Source: CAZBME01 sp964645835 (GTDB lineage Bacteria; Desulfobacterota; Syntrophia; Syntrophales; UBA8958). Taken from it: 64,000 nucleotides of DNA. Under the pieces are notes generated by a model, which did not search any database, had not been told where the DNA came from, and saw only the letters and a program-made list of their open reading frames with translations. The translations under genes were made by a program, and so were the position numbers. Positions within the stretch are counted from its first letter, which is position 1, and each line of letters starts with the position of its first letter. The DNA lies in assembly GCA_964645835.1 (NCBI GenBank), contig CAZYDG010000080.1, forward strand, positions 23,114 through 87,113, given 5' to 3'. This document shows positions 18,020-26,173 of this stretch, piece after piece.

Positions 18020-18051
18020 AGAGGGGATGCCTGGGTATCCCCTCTTTTTTT
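18020..18051 (+). terminator. Rho-independent terminator after the Hdr/Flox-like operon
   Basis: A perfect 9-bp stem (AGAGGGGAT with ATCCCCTCT) around an 8-base loop, followed by a run of T. It separates the Hdr-type genes from nfnA, so nfnAB probably has its own promoter or depends on read-through. Confidence 0.9.
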
Positions 18052-18074
18052 ATAGCAGAGGAGACTGATAAAAA

Positions 18075-18911
18075 TTGAATACCATAACAAAGAAAATCCA
18101 GTTGTCCGAGAATGTATGCCAGATGGACATTGAGGCCCCGGAGATTGCGCGGAAGCGCAGGGCGGGGCAATTCGTCATCCTGAAGGTGAATGAAACGGGG
18201 GAGCGGATCCCCTTGACGATTGTCGACTCAGATGCCGCCAAGGGAACGATAACGATCATCTTTCAGATTGTCGGAAAAACGACGGATCTCATGTCGCATC
18301 TGAACGTTGGCGATAGCTTTCAGGATATCCAGGGACCGTTGGGAAACCCTACAGAGGTCGAGAACTACGGCCATGTAGTGTGCATCGGCGGCGGTGTCGG
18401 CGTCGGGGTCATCTATCCTATCACGAAGGCTTTAAAAGAAGCGGGAAATAAGGTGACGTCCATCATCGGTGCCCGTACGAAAGACCTGGTGATCCTGGAA
18501 GATGAGATGCGCAAGGTTAGTGATACTCTCGTCGTCACAACGGATGACGGGAGTTACGGTGTCCACGGTTTTGTCAGTGCCGTCCTTCAGAAGATGATCG
18601 CCGAAGGAGAAAAAATAGACCGGGTCTTTGCTATCGGTCCTGTTCCCATGATGAGGGTTGTCGCCGATGTCACCCGTTCCCACGAGATCAAGACAATCGT
18701 CAGCCTGAATGCGATTATGGTCGACGCTACGGGCATGTGCGGCGCCTGTCGGGTGGCCGTTGCGGGGAAGACGAAGTTCACATGCGTGGACGGTCCGGAA
18801 TTCGACGGCCACGAAGTGGATTTCGACATATTGACAAAACGGCTCCGCATGTATTGCGAAGAGGAAAAAAAGTCCTATGAAGGGCACAGGTGTGGATGGA
18901 ATGGAAACTGA
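18075..18911 (+). CDS. nfnA: NfnA, small subunit of NADH-dependent ferredoxin:NADP+ oxidoreductase
   Basis: 278 residues from TTG 18075 (GAGGAGACTG upstream). FAD-side motif RRAGQFVILKV, nucleotide motif CIGGGVGVGVIYP and FAIGPVPMMR are present. The C-terminal [2Fe-2S] ligands appear in TGMCGACRV and FTCVDGPEF. This matches NfnA (NfnS), which binds NAD(H) and FAD and, with NfnB, couples transhydrogenation to ferredoxin by flavin bifurcation. It overlaps nfnB by 11 bases. Confidence 0.93.
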   Translation: MNTITKKIQLSENVCQMDIEAPEIARKRRAGQFVILKVNETGERIPLTIVDSDAAKGTITIIFQIVGKTTDLMSHLNVGDSFQDIQGPLGNPTEVENYGHVVCIGGGVGVGVIYPITKALKEAGNKVTSIIGARTKDLVILEDEMRKVSDTLVVTTDDGSYGVHGFVSAVLQKMIAEGEKIDRVFAIGPVPMMRVVADVTRSHEIKTIVSLNAIMVDATGMCGACRVAVAGKTKFTCVDGPEFDGHEVDFDILTKRLRMYCEEEKKSYEGHRCGWNGN

Positions 18912-20322
18912 ACCGAAAAAAGAGAAGAAAGAAAAGATTCCCCGGCAGGCTATGCCGGAGCAGGAGCCGGGGGAACGGCGACGAAACTTTGATGAAGTGC
19001 CCCTGGGGTATAGTTCTGAAACAGCCATTTTAGAGGCTTCGCGTTGCATCCAGTGTAAAAAGCCGGGCTGCATTACCGGTTGCCCTGTTGATGTAAAGAT
19101 TCCCGAATTTATCAAACAGATCGTCGAAGGGGATTTTCTGGCCGCTGCAAAGACGCTCAAGGAAACGAACAGCCTTCCGGCTGTTTGCGGCCGGGTCTGT
19201 CCCCAGGAGGATCAATGCGAAAAACTCTGTATCCTCGGCAAGAAAGGTGATCCCGTGGCCATTGGTCGCCTGGAGCGTTTTGCCGCAGATTTCGAACGGG
19301 CGTCGGGAACGGTTGAAATTCCTGCCGTTATTGAGGCAAAGGGGAAAAAGGTCGCCATCGTCGGCGCCGGTCCATCGGGGCTCACAATCGCCGGCGATCT
19401 GGTCAAACTCGGTTATGACGTCACGATCTTCGAGGCCCTTCACAAGGCCGGAGGGGTACTGATATATGGGATTCCTGAATTCCGCCTGCCCAAGGCCATC
19501 GTCGATGCCGAGGTTGCGTACCTTGAAAGGCTGGGCGTCAAGATTGTCCTCAACGCCGTTGTCGGCAGGCTAAAGACCGTGGATGAGCTTTTTGAAGAAG
19601 GATTCGACGCCGTCTACATTGCCGTCGGCGCCGGTGCCCCCGTTTTTATGAATATCCCAGGAGAGAATCTGCTGGGCATTTACTCGGCCAACGAATACCT
19701 GACGCGGTCGAATCTTATGAAGGCATACCGGTTCCCCGAATACGATACACCTATCGTCCGCGGGAAGAACGTCGCTGTTGTTGGCGGCGGCAATGTGGCA
19801 ATGGATTCCGTCCGGACGGCCTTGCGTCTGGGGGCGGAAAATGCCTATATCGTTTATCGCCGTAGCGAAGTGGAGTTGCCTGCCCGGAAGGAGGAGGTCC
19901 ATCATGCGCAGGAGGAAGGTGTCCAGTTTCTCCTGCTGACGAATCCTGTTGGGTACATCGGTGACGAACACGGCTGGGTGACGGGCATGAGATGCATCCG
20001 TATGGAACTTGGTGAACCGGATGCTTCAGGAAGGCGCAGCCCCGTTCCGATTCCGGATTCGGAGTTCATCATTGATGTGGATACAGTCGTCGTATCCGTA
20101 GGGACCATGGCCAATCCCGTCGTCCCGTCGACGACACCCGGCCTGGAGACAAATCGCTGGGGCTATATCGTGACAAAAGGTGAATCGGGCGAGACGACCC
20201 GTCAAGGCGTCTATGCCGGAGGTGACATTGTGACAGGGTCCGCCACGGTCATCCTGGCCATGGGCGCAGGCCGTCAAGCCGCTCGCGCCATTCACGAGTA
20301 TCTTTCCGGGAAAGGGTGTTAG
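18901..20322 (+). CDS. nfnB: NfnB, large subunit of NADH-dependent ferredoxin:NADP+ oxidoreductase
   Basis: 473 residues from ATG 18901 (GGATGGA upstream); ATG 18877 is an in-frame alternative. The N-terminal Fe-S domain has CIQCKKPGCITGCPV and CGRVCPQEDQCEKLC. The glutamate-synthase-type flavoprotein follows, with VAIVGAGPSGLTIAG at about 150, VVGGGNVAMDSVRTA at about 295 and the C-terminal AGGDIVTG FAD motif. NfnB binds the bifurcating FAD and NADPH and docks ferredoxin. The same domain type is embedded in the giant HdrA upstream, so the locus holds two related modules. Confidence 0.93.
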   Translation: METEPKKEKKEKIPRQAMPEQEPGERRRNFDEVPLGYSSETAILEASRCIQCKKPGCITGCPVDVKIPEFIKQIVEGDFLAAAKTLKETNSLPAVCGRVCPQEDQCEKLCILGKKGDPVAIGRLERFAADFERASGTVEIPAVIEAKGKKVAIVGAGPSGLTIAGDLVKLGYDVTIFEALHKAGGVLIYGIPEFRLPKAIVDAEVAYLERLGVKIVLNAVVGRLKTVDELFEEGFDAVYIAVGAGAPVFMNIPGENLLGIYSANEYLTRSNLMKAYRFPEYDTPIVRGKNVAVVGGGNVAMDSVRTALRLGAENAYIVYRRSEVELPARKEEVHHAQEEGVQFLLLTNPVGYIGDEHGWVTGMRCIRMELGEPDASGRRSPVPIPDSEFIIDVDTVVVSVGTMANPVVPSTTPGLETNRWGYIVTKGESGETTRQGVYAGGDIVTGSATVILAMGAGRQAARAIHEYLSGKGC

Positions 20323-20360
20323 GCTAAAGGCTAAAGGTCTTCTTCATTTTACGATGTTTT

Positions 20361-20419
20361 GTAGTCCAGCCCTTTAGGGCTGTAAAAAAGAAAGCAGGGC
20401 TAAAGCCCTGCGCTACATT
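20361..20419. repeat. Dispersed palindromic repeat (GTAGTCCA...CTACATT type), copy 2
   Basis: Same organisation as 7053-7107: CCCTTTAGGG and GCAGGGCTAAAGCCCTGC palindromes between GTAGTCCA and CTACATT. Here it lies just before the bidirectional terminator separating nfnB and atpB. Confidence 0.7.
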
Positions 20420-20446
20420 AGGGTTAGGAATTGCAAACAAAAAAAA

Positions 20447-20481
20447 GGCCGGCAGAGCGCTAATCTGCCGGCCTTTTTTTT
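20447..20481. terminator. Bidirectional terminator between nfnB and atpB
   Basis: A 10-bp perfect stem (GGCCGGCAGA with TCTGCCGGCC) and 7-base loop, preceded by an A run and followed by eight T. It can terminate nfnAB transcription on the plus strand and the atp transcript on the minus strand. Confidence 0.93.
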
Positions 20482-20493
20482 GTTATGAGAATC

Positions 20494-21153
20494 TTAGTGG
20501 TGTTCTTCCATGGCGCCTGCAATGTACATCATGGACAAGAGCATGAAGACGAGGGTCTGAATGAAGCAAATCAAGAGCTTCAGGACCAGAATGGGCAGCG
20601 GTACCAGTAGGGGAACAAGAAGAAGGATAACGGCGAGGACGATATGGCCGCCTTCAATGTTTCCAAACAAACGGAACGTCAGGGAGACGGGGCGTGCGAT
20701 ATGGCCGACAAGTTCGATGGGGATCATAAGGGGAGCAAGCCACGGATTTGGTCCGACAAACTGTTTCAGGTATTTCACGCCCTGGACCTTGACTCCGACG
20801 ATATGGGTCAGCAAGAAAACGATCAGGGCCATGCAGAGGTTGGTATTAAGATTTCCCGTCGGGGATTCGAAACCCGGGATGAGTCCCAGGACGTTGGAAA
20901 CAAGGATGAACAGGCCGATGGTGGCAATGAGGGGAAAGAATTTCTTCCCATGTTCGCCCATTGTGTCGAGCAACAGCGTATAGAAGGCGTCGATGATCAC
21001 TTCCATGATGTTCTGGATGGAGCCGGGGTTGATGTTTAAGCGGCGCGTGGCCAGAAACGACACCAGAATCAATAAGGCCATGACCAGCCATGTATAGGTC
21101 ACATGGGTGGGTATGGAAGGGAATGCAAGGTTAAAAAACGACATGGTATGCAT
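20494..21153 (-). CDS. atpB: F0F1 ATP synthase subunit a
   Basis: 219 residues with several membrane helices and the conserved stator segments of subunit a: IPIELVGHIARPVSLTFRLFG and NIEGGHIV. The arginine in FRLFGN is the essential one facing the c-ring. Start ATG 21153 has GAGGAGG upstream. It is the last gene of a three-gene minus-strand unit and is followed directly by a terminator. Subunit c (atpE) does not follow, and no F1 genes are present, so the F0 genes are split in this genome or atpE lies elsewhere. Confidence 0.93.
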   Translation of the reverse strand: MHTMSFFNLAFPSIPTHVTYTWLVMALLILVSFLATRRLNINPGSIQNIMEVIIDAFYTLLLDTMGEHGKKFFPLIATIGLFILVSNVLGLIPGFESPTGNLNTNLCMALIVFLLTHIVGVKVQGVKYLKQFVGPNPWLAPLMIPIELVGHIARPVSLTFRLFGNIEGGHIVLAVILLLVPLLVPLPILVLKLLICFIQTLVFMLLSMMYIAGAMEEHH

Positions 21154-21156
21154 CTT

Positions 21157-21552
21157 CTATTGAACCTCCTCAAGGCAGTTTTTTTTTGATAGTGTCATGA
21201 CAGCGGTCAAAACAATGTTGATCAAGACAATGGAGAGACCAACGAGCAGACCGATGACATCCACGATATGGCTGGAGATAATGAAATATAAAACAACGGC
21301 GGAAACACCGAAACGAATGTAGTATTTAAGCATGACACGGGTTTTGGCCCGGTCATCCAAGGTTTGAAATACTTTTTTCAAGTCGTGATTGAGCCAGTGA
21401 TAGTTAATAATGCTGATGAATCCGCCCAGGAGGACACCAAGGGTAAACAGGGATGAGAAAAGGATCTGGCTGACTAGTACGAATGCGCCCAGCATGATCC
21501 AATTGAAGACTTCAAGTTTTTGCTGGAACGGATCTTTTTCTGTGAATTTCAC
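21157..21552 (-). CDS. atpI: AtpI-like ATP synthase assembly protein
   Basis: 131 residues with four hydrophobic segments. The order and size match the ATP synthase I-chain family (for example GVLLGGFISIINYHWLNHDL). AtpI proteins assist c-ring assembly or ion supply for F0. Its gene overlaps the preceding atpZ-like gene and ends just before atpB, the usual atpZ-atpI-atpB order. Confidence 0.82.
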   Translation of the reverse strand: MKFTEKDPFQQKLEVFNWIMLGAFVLVSQILFSSLFTLGVLLGGFISIINYHWLNHDLKKVFQTLDDRAKTRVMLKYYIRFGVSAVVLYFIISSHIVDVIGLLVGLSIVLINIVLTAVMTLSKKNCLEEVQ

Positions 21553-21796
21553 TTTTTATGGACCGAATAACTATCTTTTCGTCTCTGAAATAATTTCTTA
21601 TCAATTGGTACAAACTGCGGAACCCGGCAACAATGCCCATCAGCAACAGCAGAAAGGTAAAGAAGGGTGACGTTCCCAGCTTGTTATCCAGAAAATTGCC
21701 CAAAAACAACCCGCCAAACACTGCGAGAACCATGCCGATACCGATACTGCTTGCATAGGCCATCTGTGTGTAGGCTCTATTCTGTTCCTTCTTCAT
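21512..21796 (-). CDS. AtpZ-like small membrane protein
   Basis: From ATG 21796 (GAGGTG upstream) the product is 94 residues, beginning MKKEQNRAYTQMAYASSIG. Two membrane helices, the second in FFTFLLLLMGIVAGFRSLYQL, match the AtpZ/AtpQ F0F1-ATPase accessory family. The in-frame ATG 57 bases upstream lacks a ribosome-binding site. It is the first gene of the atpZ-atpI-atpB unit. Confidence 0.78.
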   Translation of the reverse strand: MKKEQNRAYTQMAYASSIGIGMVLAVFGGLFLGNFLDNKLGTSPFFTFLLLLMGIVAGFRSLYQLIRNYFRDEKIVIRSIKSEIHRKRSVPAKT

Positions 21797-22033
21797 GTTG
21801 CGGCACCTCATATCATGCAAGGGTAATGAAGTCAACAAAAATAAGACCGGCAAGCATTTGATATACCCTGTTCCAATTCTAAATCAAAGCTCTGTTTCGT
21901 TGTCTTCGTCATCACCTCCTCGAACTATTTCTGTAAACGCCTTAAGTCACTTTTTCCTTGCCGCCTGCATATCGTCTTTGAATTAGAACCGGAATTACTC
22001 AGCTTTTGTCTGCCTTGTAACTGGGTATTTTTA

Positions 22034-22102
22034 TCATTCCTCCTTGAAAAGGCATGTGGAGAGGTAACGTTCCCCCGTATCCAAGATATAGCCCCCATGG
22101 AC
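22034..22102 (-). pseudogene. C-terminal remnant of cysteine synthase
   Basis: Reading minus from 22102, the peptide VHGGYILDTGERYLSTCLF precedes a stop at 22034. DTGERYLST with a following phenylalanine is the characteristic C-terminus of O-acetylserine sulfhydrylase (CysK/CysM). Upstream in the same frame there are stops and no recognisable enzyme, so only the tail survives. The rest of the 21797-22257 gap shows no gene. Confidence 0.6.
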
Positions 22103-22257
22103 ACGGCGCATTCAGGGATTGATCAGCTGCCACAGGTACTTTGATGCCCCAAGCCCTCTTTTTATTTCGATAATCACACAGTACCCCTCAAGTATTTTTT
22201 AAAATTGCCGACATACAGGTAGCACGATAGAAAGCAGAAATATGCAGGAGTATGGCG

Positions 22258-22749
22258 ATGAAACACAGTGTTACGATTAATGGTTATACTGATCCGTTCA
22301 TGATGTCCATGGATTGGACATTTAAATGCTTGGAAATGATTATGGATTCAGCAAATGTTGTCAGTCAACGGGCAGGTCTTGCATTGGTTGCATCACCGAT
22401 TATGGACGATGACTACAGGTCTGAATTGTTCCTCATGGTTCAGGAAAAGGTTGATGCCGCTGAAGAATCGGTTCAGGCGGTTATGGCTTACATGATGGCT
22501 TGGAACCGGCAATTGGGAGCACAATCGGTTAAACATGTGATGGCCCTGGCGACAGCCATGATCTTGCCGACAGACAGTAGGGCACTGGGTAAATCCTTGC
22601 TTGATCAAGTGGAGTTCGTATTTATCATGGGTGAGACGGCAATTATGACAACAAAAGTTTCCGATAACGTCATCAATCTTGCCCACAGGGGGCTCAAGCC
22701 CTTCCATTCCCGGGTTATGGCAAACGTCAAGCGGCTTGCCGGGGGGTAA
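22258..22749 (+). CDS. Phasin-like protein
   Basis: 163 residues from ATG 22258, chosen because AGGAG is properly spaced there and too close to the ATG at 22252. The protein is helical, rich in Ala and Met, with no signal peptide or membrane segment. Its C-terminal RGLKPFHSRVMANVKRLA resembles the end of phasin-related proteins that coat polyhydroxyalkanoate granules. No PHA synthase is nearby, so the assignment rests on that tail and on composition. Monocistronic. Confidence 0.45.
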   Translation: MKHSVTINGYTDPFMMSMDWTFKCLEMIMDSANVVSQRAGLALVASPIMDDDYRSELFLMVQEKVDAAEESVQAVMAYMMAWNRQLGAQSVKHVMALATAMILPTDSRALGKSLLDQVEFVFIMGETAIMTTKVSDNVINLAHRGLKPFHSRVMANVKRLAGG

Positions 22750-23055
22750 AGGATCTGCTAGTTATTAAATCATTATTCTTTAAGCTCATCTTGATATTCA
22801 ATCTGAAAAGATAGGCCTTACCTACCGATACACGTACAGTTTATCATCATTGTCTATTGGTATCTATTGTGTATCCTGATAAAATCAAAGACATAATTAA
22901 AACCACCCCTGCACCACCGCTGGCGGGGGACAACGGCCCCGGTAATGTGCGAGGAATAGTAAGATGTCCAACCTCCATGGACAGCCTATAGGCTATATAA
23001 TTGGCTGTTGTGCGGATGCATCAGCTGTTGCACAGTGTTTTCATGCAGATAAAAC
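22750..23055. other. Intergenic region, no feature recognised
   Basis: About 300 bases between the phasin-like gene and the PLD-family gene. I see no ORF with a ribosome-binding site, no RNA gene and no repeat shared with the rest of the window. It presumably carries the promoter for the 23056 gene. Confidence 0.5.
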
Positions 23056-24450
23056 ATGACATTCATTAGACCACTTTTTTTGTTCCTCCTGTCGGCTTCC
23101 ATCCTGGGTATCAGCAGCGGCTGTGCGACCTTACCAAATGTTTCCAAGAAGATTGACGCGGCGCGGTCTGCCCGGGAACCGCGCCAAATCGTTTCAGCCA
23201 AAGGACTGTTATCCCCAAAACAGAGCAAAGCTATCATGGATCGGCTGAAGCGATGTGTCGACAATACCGACTTACTGGAACGCTACACTGCCGTGGCAGA
23301 ATCAGTCATTGAAAGTCCGTTGACGAAGGGAAACAAAGTCACTCTCCTCATCGATGGTCAGGATACCTATGCCGCAATGTTAAAAGCCATGCAGAGCGCC
23401 AGAAACCATATCAACATCGAAACCTTTATCATCGATGATGATGATGTGGGCCGTGAGTTTTCCGATCTGATGTTGAAAAAACGGTCGGAAGGTGTTCAAG
23501 TCAATCTCATTTATGACAGCGTCGGCAGTTACACTAATCCCACGGCCTTCTTTAAGCGTTTGCGGGACGGGGGAATTCAGGTAGTTGAATTCAATCCGAT
23601 CAATCCGCTGAAGGCTCAGGGGGACTGGCTCCCAGCGCATCCGGATCACCGCAAAATCTTGATTGTTGACGGCAAAATCGCCATTACAGGCGGTATCAAC
23701 ATCAGTAGCGTATACTCAAGTAGTAAGCTTTCGGGAAGAGATATAGACGATGAAACAGAATTGCCCTGGCGTGACACGGACGTCCAAATTGAAGGTCCCG
23801 CTGTGGCTGAATTCCAAAAACTCTTTCTTGACACATGGTCCAAGCAGAATGGGCCTGAATTATCCGACCGGAACTATTACCCAAGACTTAAAGAAGAGGG
23901 GAAGGAACTGGTGCAGGTCATCGGCAGTAAGCCAGGTACGGACAACAGAATCATGTTTATCGCGTATGTGGCTGCCATTACGTTTGCTGAGCATTCTATC
24001 CATCTGACGAACGCCTATTTTATACCCGACGACCAGATACTGACGTCTTTCATGGATGCAGCCGGTAGAGGTGTTGACGTAAAAATCATCCTTCCCGGGA
24101 CCACCGATTCCTCGATAGCCTTATATGCAGCGCGGTATAATTATTCCGAACTGCTGGAATCGGGGGTAAAAATATACGAACGCCGCAATGCCCTACTGCA
24201 TGCGAAAACTGCGGTCATTGACAATGTCTGGTCGACAGTCGGTTCTACCAACATGGACTACTGGAGCCTTTTAAGCAATGACGAGGTGAATGCGGTTATT
24301 CTGAGCCGTCAGTTCGCTGCTGAGATGGAAAAGATATTTGACAAGGATCTTGTGGAGTCCTACCAGATAAAACGGGAAGAATGGGAAAAGAGGCCCTTTT
24401 CCGCAAAGATTGGGGAATGGTTTGCGCATTTACTTGCCCAATGGTTGTAA
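23056..24450 (+). CDS. Cardiolipin-synthase-like phospholipase D lipoprotein
   Basis: 464 residues. The N-terminus is a lipoprotein signal (LGISSGCA, lipid cysteine at about 23). Two HKD motifs are present, HRKILIVD (about 200) and HAKTAVID (about 380), each followed by a GG or GS segment as in the PLD superfamily. This is the cardiolipin synthase B-like arrangement, although export as a lipoprotein is unusual for a synthase and would place the active site in the periplasm or outer membrane. It shares a transcript with the exported hydrolase that starts 18 bases downstream. Confidence 0.85.
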   Translation: MTFIRPLFLFLLSASILGISSGCATLPNVSKKIDAARSAREPRQIVSAKGLLSPKQSKAIMDRLKRCVDNTDLLERYTAVAESVIESPLTKGNKVTLLIDGQDTYAAMLKAMQSARNHINIETFIIDDDDVGREFSDLMLKKRSEGVQVNLIYDSVGSYTNPTAFFKRLRDGGIQVVEFNPINPLKAQGDWLPAHPDHRKILIVDGKIAITGGINISSVYSSSKLSGRDIDDETELPWRDTDVQIEGPAVAEFQKLFLDTWSKQNGPELSDRNYYPRLKEEGKELVQVIGSKPGTDNRIMFIAYVAAITFAEHSIHLTNAYFIPDDQILTSFMDAAGRGVDVKIILPGTTDSSIALYAARYNYSELLESGVKIYERRNALLHAKTAVIDNVWSTVGSTNMDYWSLLSNDEVNAVILSRQFAAEMEKIFDKDLVESYQIKREEWEKRPFSAKIGEWFAHLLAQWL

Positions 24451-24467
24451 ACCAGCTAGAGAGAACT

Positions 24468-25691
24468 ATGACACTTAGGAAGCTATACCTATTCTTTTTT
24501 TCTTTGGCATTGATAGTCTCCCTGCTGATTCCTGCATTAATGGCGGAGACAGGCGTATCCGCAGAGAAAAGGCAGCAGGTCTCGGACCACTTCGATGGCA
24601 TCCGATATTTTAATCCCGATGTTCCTCAAGATCCGCTATATTCTCCGGGATCGGCGCCAAAACGTGGCGCCACCTGGTGGGTATGGAACTGGATTCTGGG
24701 CAATGATTGGCCGGAATGGCCGGAAATGAAGGATATCCCACCTGGACCGCGTCCTTTCGCCCGCGTCCGGAAAGGTGAGATCAGCGTGACCCCCGTCGGT
24801 CACTCCACGTTCCTTATCCAAATGGATGATCTTAACATTCTCACCGATCCAATTTGGTCGGACCGTTGCAGTCCGTTATCATGGGTGGGTCCCAAGAGAC
24901 ACAGTCAGCCGGGCATCCGTTTTGAAGATCTTCCCTCTATTGATGTCATACTGGTATCCCACAATCATTATGATCACCTTGATCTTCCTACCCTGGAGCG
25001 TCTCGCGGAGAAGGGAACACCACGTTCCATCGTGCCCCTTGGCAATCTCAATCTTGTAAAGGGTGCAGGCATCCCTACTGTGGACGAGCTTGATTGGTGG
25101 CAGTCGGTCCGCTTGTCTCCCGATGTAACGATAACTTTGGTTCCCGCCCAGCACTTTTCGAGTCGCACCCTGTGGGACCGCAATAAAACCCTCTGGGGAG
25201 GTTTTGTCATATCAAGCCCCTCGGGTAATATTTTTTATTCCGGTGATACGGGTTACGGTCCCCATTTTCAAGAAATCGCCCGCCGTTTTTCACCGATTCG
25301 GGTGGCACTGCTTCCAATCGCCCCTTTCCGGCCACAAAAGACAAATGACTCACCACCCGCATATCGGCTCATTGTTCATATGGGACCCGTGGAGGCGGTC
25401 AAGGCGCATCTGGATCTTGGAGCCCCATTCACAATCGCAGCCCATTTCCAGGTCTTTCGGCTTGGCATCGAGGGGTTTGATGATGCTGTGACTGTTCTGG
25501 CATCGACGTTGAAAGAGCATAATCTGAAGCCGGGCAGCTTCGTCGCGCCTGTTTTTGGCCAAGCTATTATCATGCCCCCCATGCCGAATGTATTTCCGTC
25601 GCTCGTATTTAAAAAGCAGTGTAATGGATCGAAGCTTTCAAGCAGCTGCGAGCCTGAAAATATGAATATCGAAGAGGAAGTATTTCGCTGA
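24468..25691 (+). CDS. Exported metallo-beta-lactamase-fold hydrolase (NAPE-PLD/RomA-like)
   Basis: From ATG 24468 the product is 407 residues with a signal peptide (MTLRKLYLFFFSLALIVSLL then LMAETG). The metal site is clear: SHNHYDHLD (HxHxDH), AQHFSSRTLWDRN, YSGDTGYG and a late histidine in IAAHFQVF. GHSTFLI and ILTDPIW are the usual lead-in of the NAPE-PLD/UlaG-type subfamily. The PLD-family gene just upstream suggests a shared role in envelope phospholipid turnover (inference). Confidence 0.85.
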   Translation: MTLRKLYLFFFSLALIVSLLIPALMAETGVSAEKRQQVSDHFDGIRYFNPDVPQDPLYSPGSAPKRGATWWVWNWILGNDWPEWPEMKDIPPGPRPFARVRKGEISVTPVGHSTFLIQMDDLNILTDPIWSDRCSPLSWVGPKRHSQPGIRFEDLPSIDVILVSHNHYDHLDLPTLERLAEKGTPRSIVPLGNLNLVKGAGIPTVDELDWWQSVRLSPDVTITLVPAQHFSSRTLWDRNKTLWGGFVISSPSGNIFYSGDTGYGPHFQEIARRFSPIRVALLPIAPFRPQKTNDSPPAYRLIVHMGPVEAVKAHLDLGAPFTIAAHFQVFRLGIEGFDDAVTVLASTLKEHNLKPGSFVAPVFGQAIIMPPMPNVFPSLVFKKQCNGSKLSSSCEPENMNIEEEVFR

Positions 25692-25778
25692 TAGGAAGGC
25701 AAAAGACCAATACTATGTTCTATTAGAGCTTGCCTTTCGGCTGTTTTGAATCTGAGGTATGGATTAAGGATCTACTAT

Positions 25779-26147
25779 ATGAAGAAAGTGATTCCGATAT
25801 TACTCATCATGCTTATTTTGCTGGTTGCGGTAAATGCTTACGCTCAAGATTCCCGGGAGACGGCTAAAATCAAGTATTTAATTGCCTCAGTCGAAACGCT
25901 GGAAGGGGCAAAGTTTATCAGAAACGGCAGAGAGTATGATGCCCGGTCGGCGGCAAACCACTTGCGCCTTAAGCTCAAAAATGCGGGTAGCCATGTAAAG
26001 ACAGCGGAAGATTTCATCAAGTTTTGTGGCTCTAAATCTTCTATGTCAGGTGAACCATACCTAATAAGGCTTAAAGATGGCACTATTTTGAAAACCGAGG
26101 TATTTTTCAGGAAAAAGCTCATAGCGTTTGCTAAAGATGGACCATAG
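25779..26147 (+). CDS. Exported DUF5329-like protein
   Basis: 122 residues from ATG 25779, with a cleavable signal peptide (ILLIMLILLVAVNAYAQ). The mature part has KYLIASVETLEGAKFIRNG and YDARSAANHLRLKL, matching my memory of the DUF5329 family. Function is unknown; it is small, soluble and periplasmic. An in-frame TTG at 25746 is a possible but weaker start. Confidence 0.65.
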   Translation: MKKVIPILLIMLILLVAVNAYAQDSRETAKIKYLIASVETLEGAKFIRNGREYDARSAANHLRLKLKNAGSHVKTAEDFIKFCGSKSSMSGEPYLIRLKDGTILKTEVFFRKKLIAFAKDGP

Positions 26148-26173
26148 CCCCACATAAGTGTACGGCCCCATTA

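Noticed and set aside
22002..22044. Short minus-strand ORF with RBS and TGA read as a third selenoprotein
   Set aside because: AAGGAGGAATG is the end of the cysteine synthase remnant; the downstream peptide has no recognisable redox motif around the TGA.
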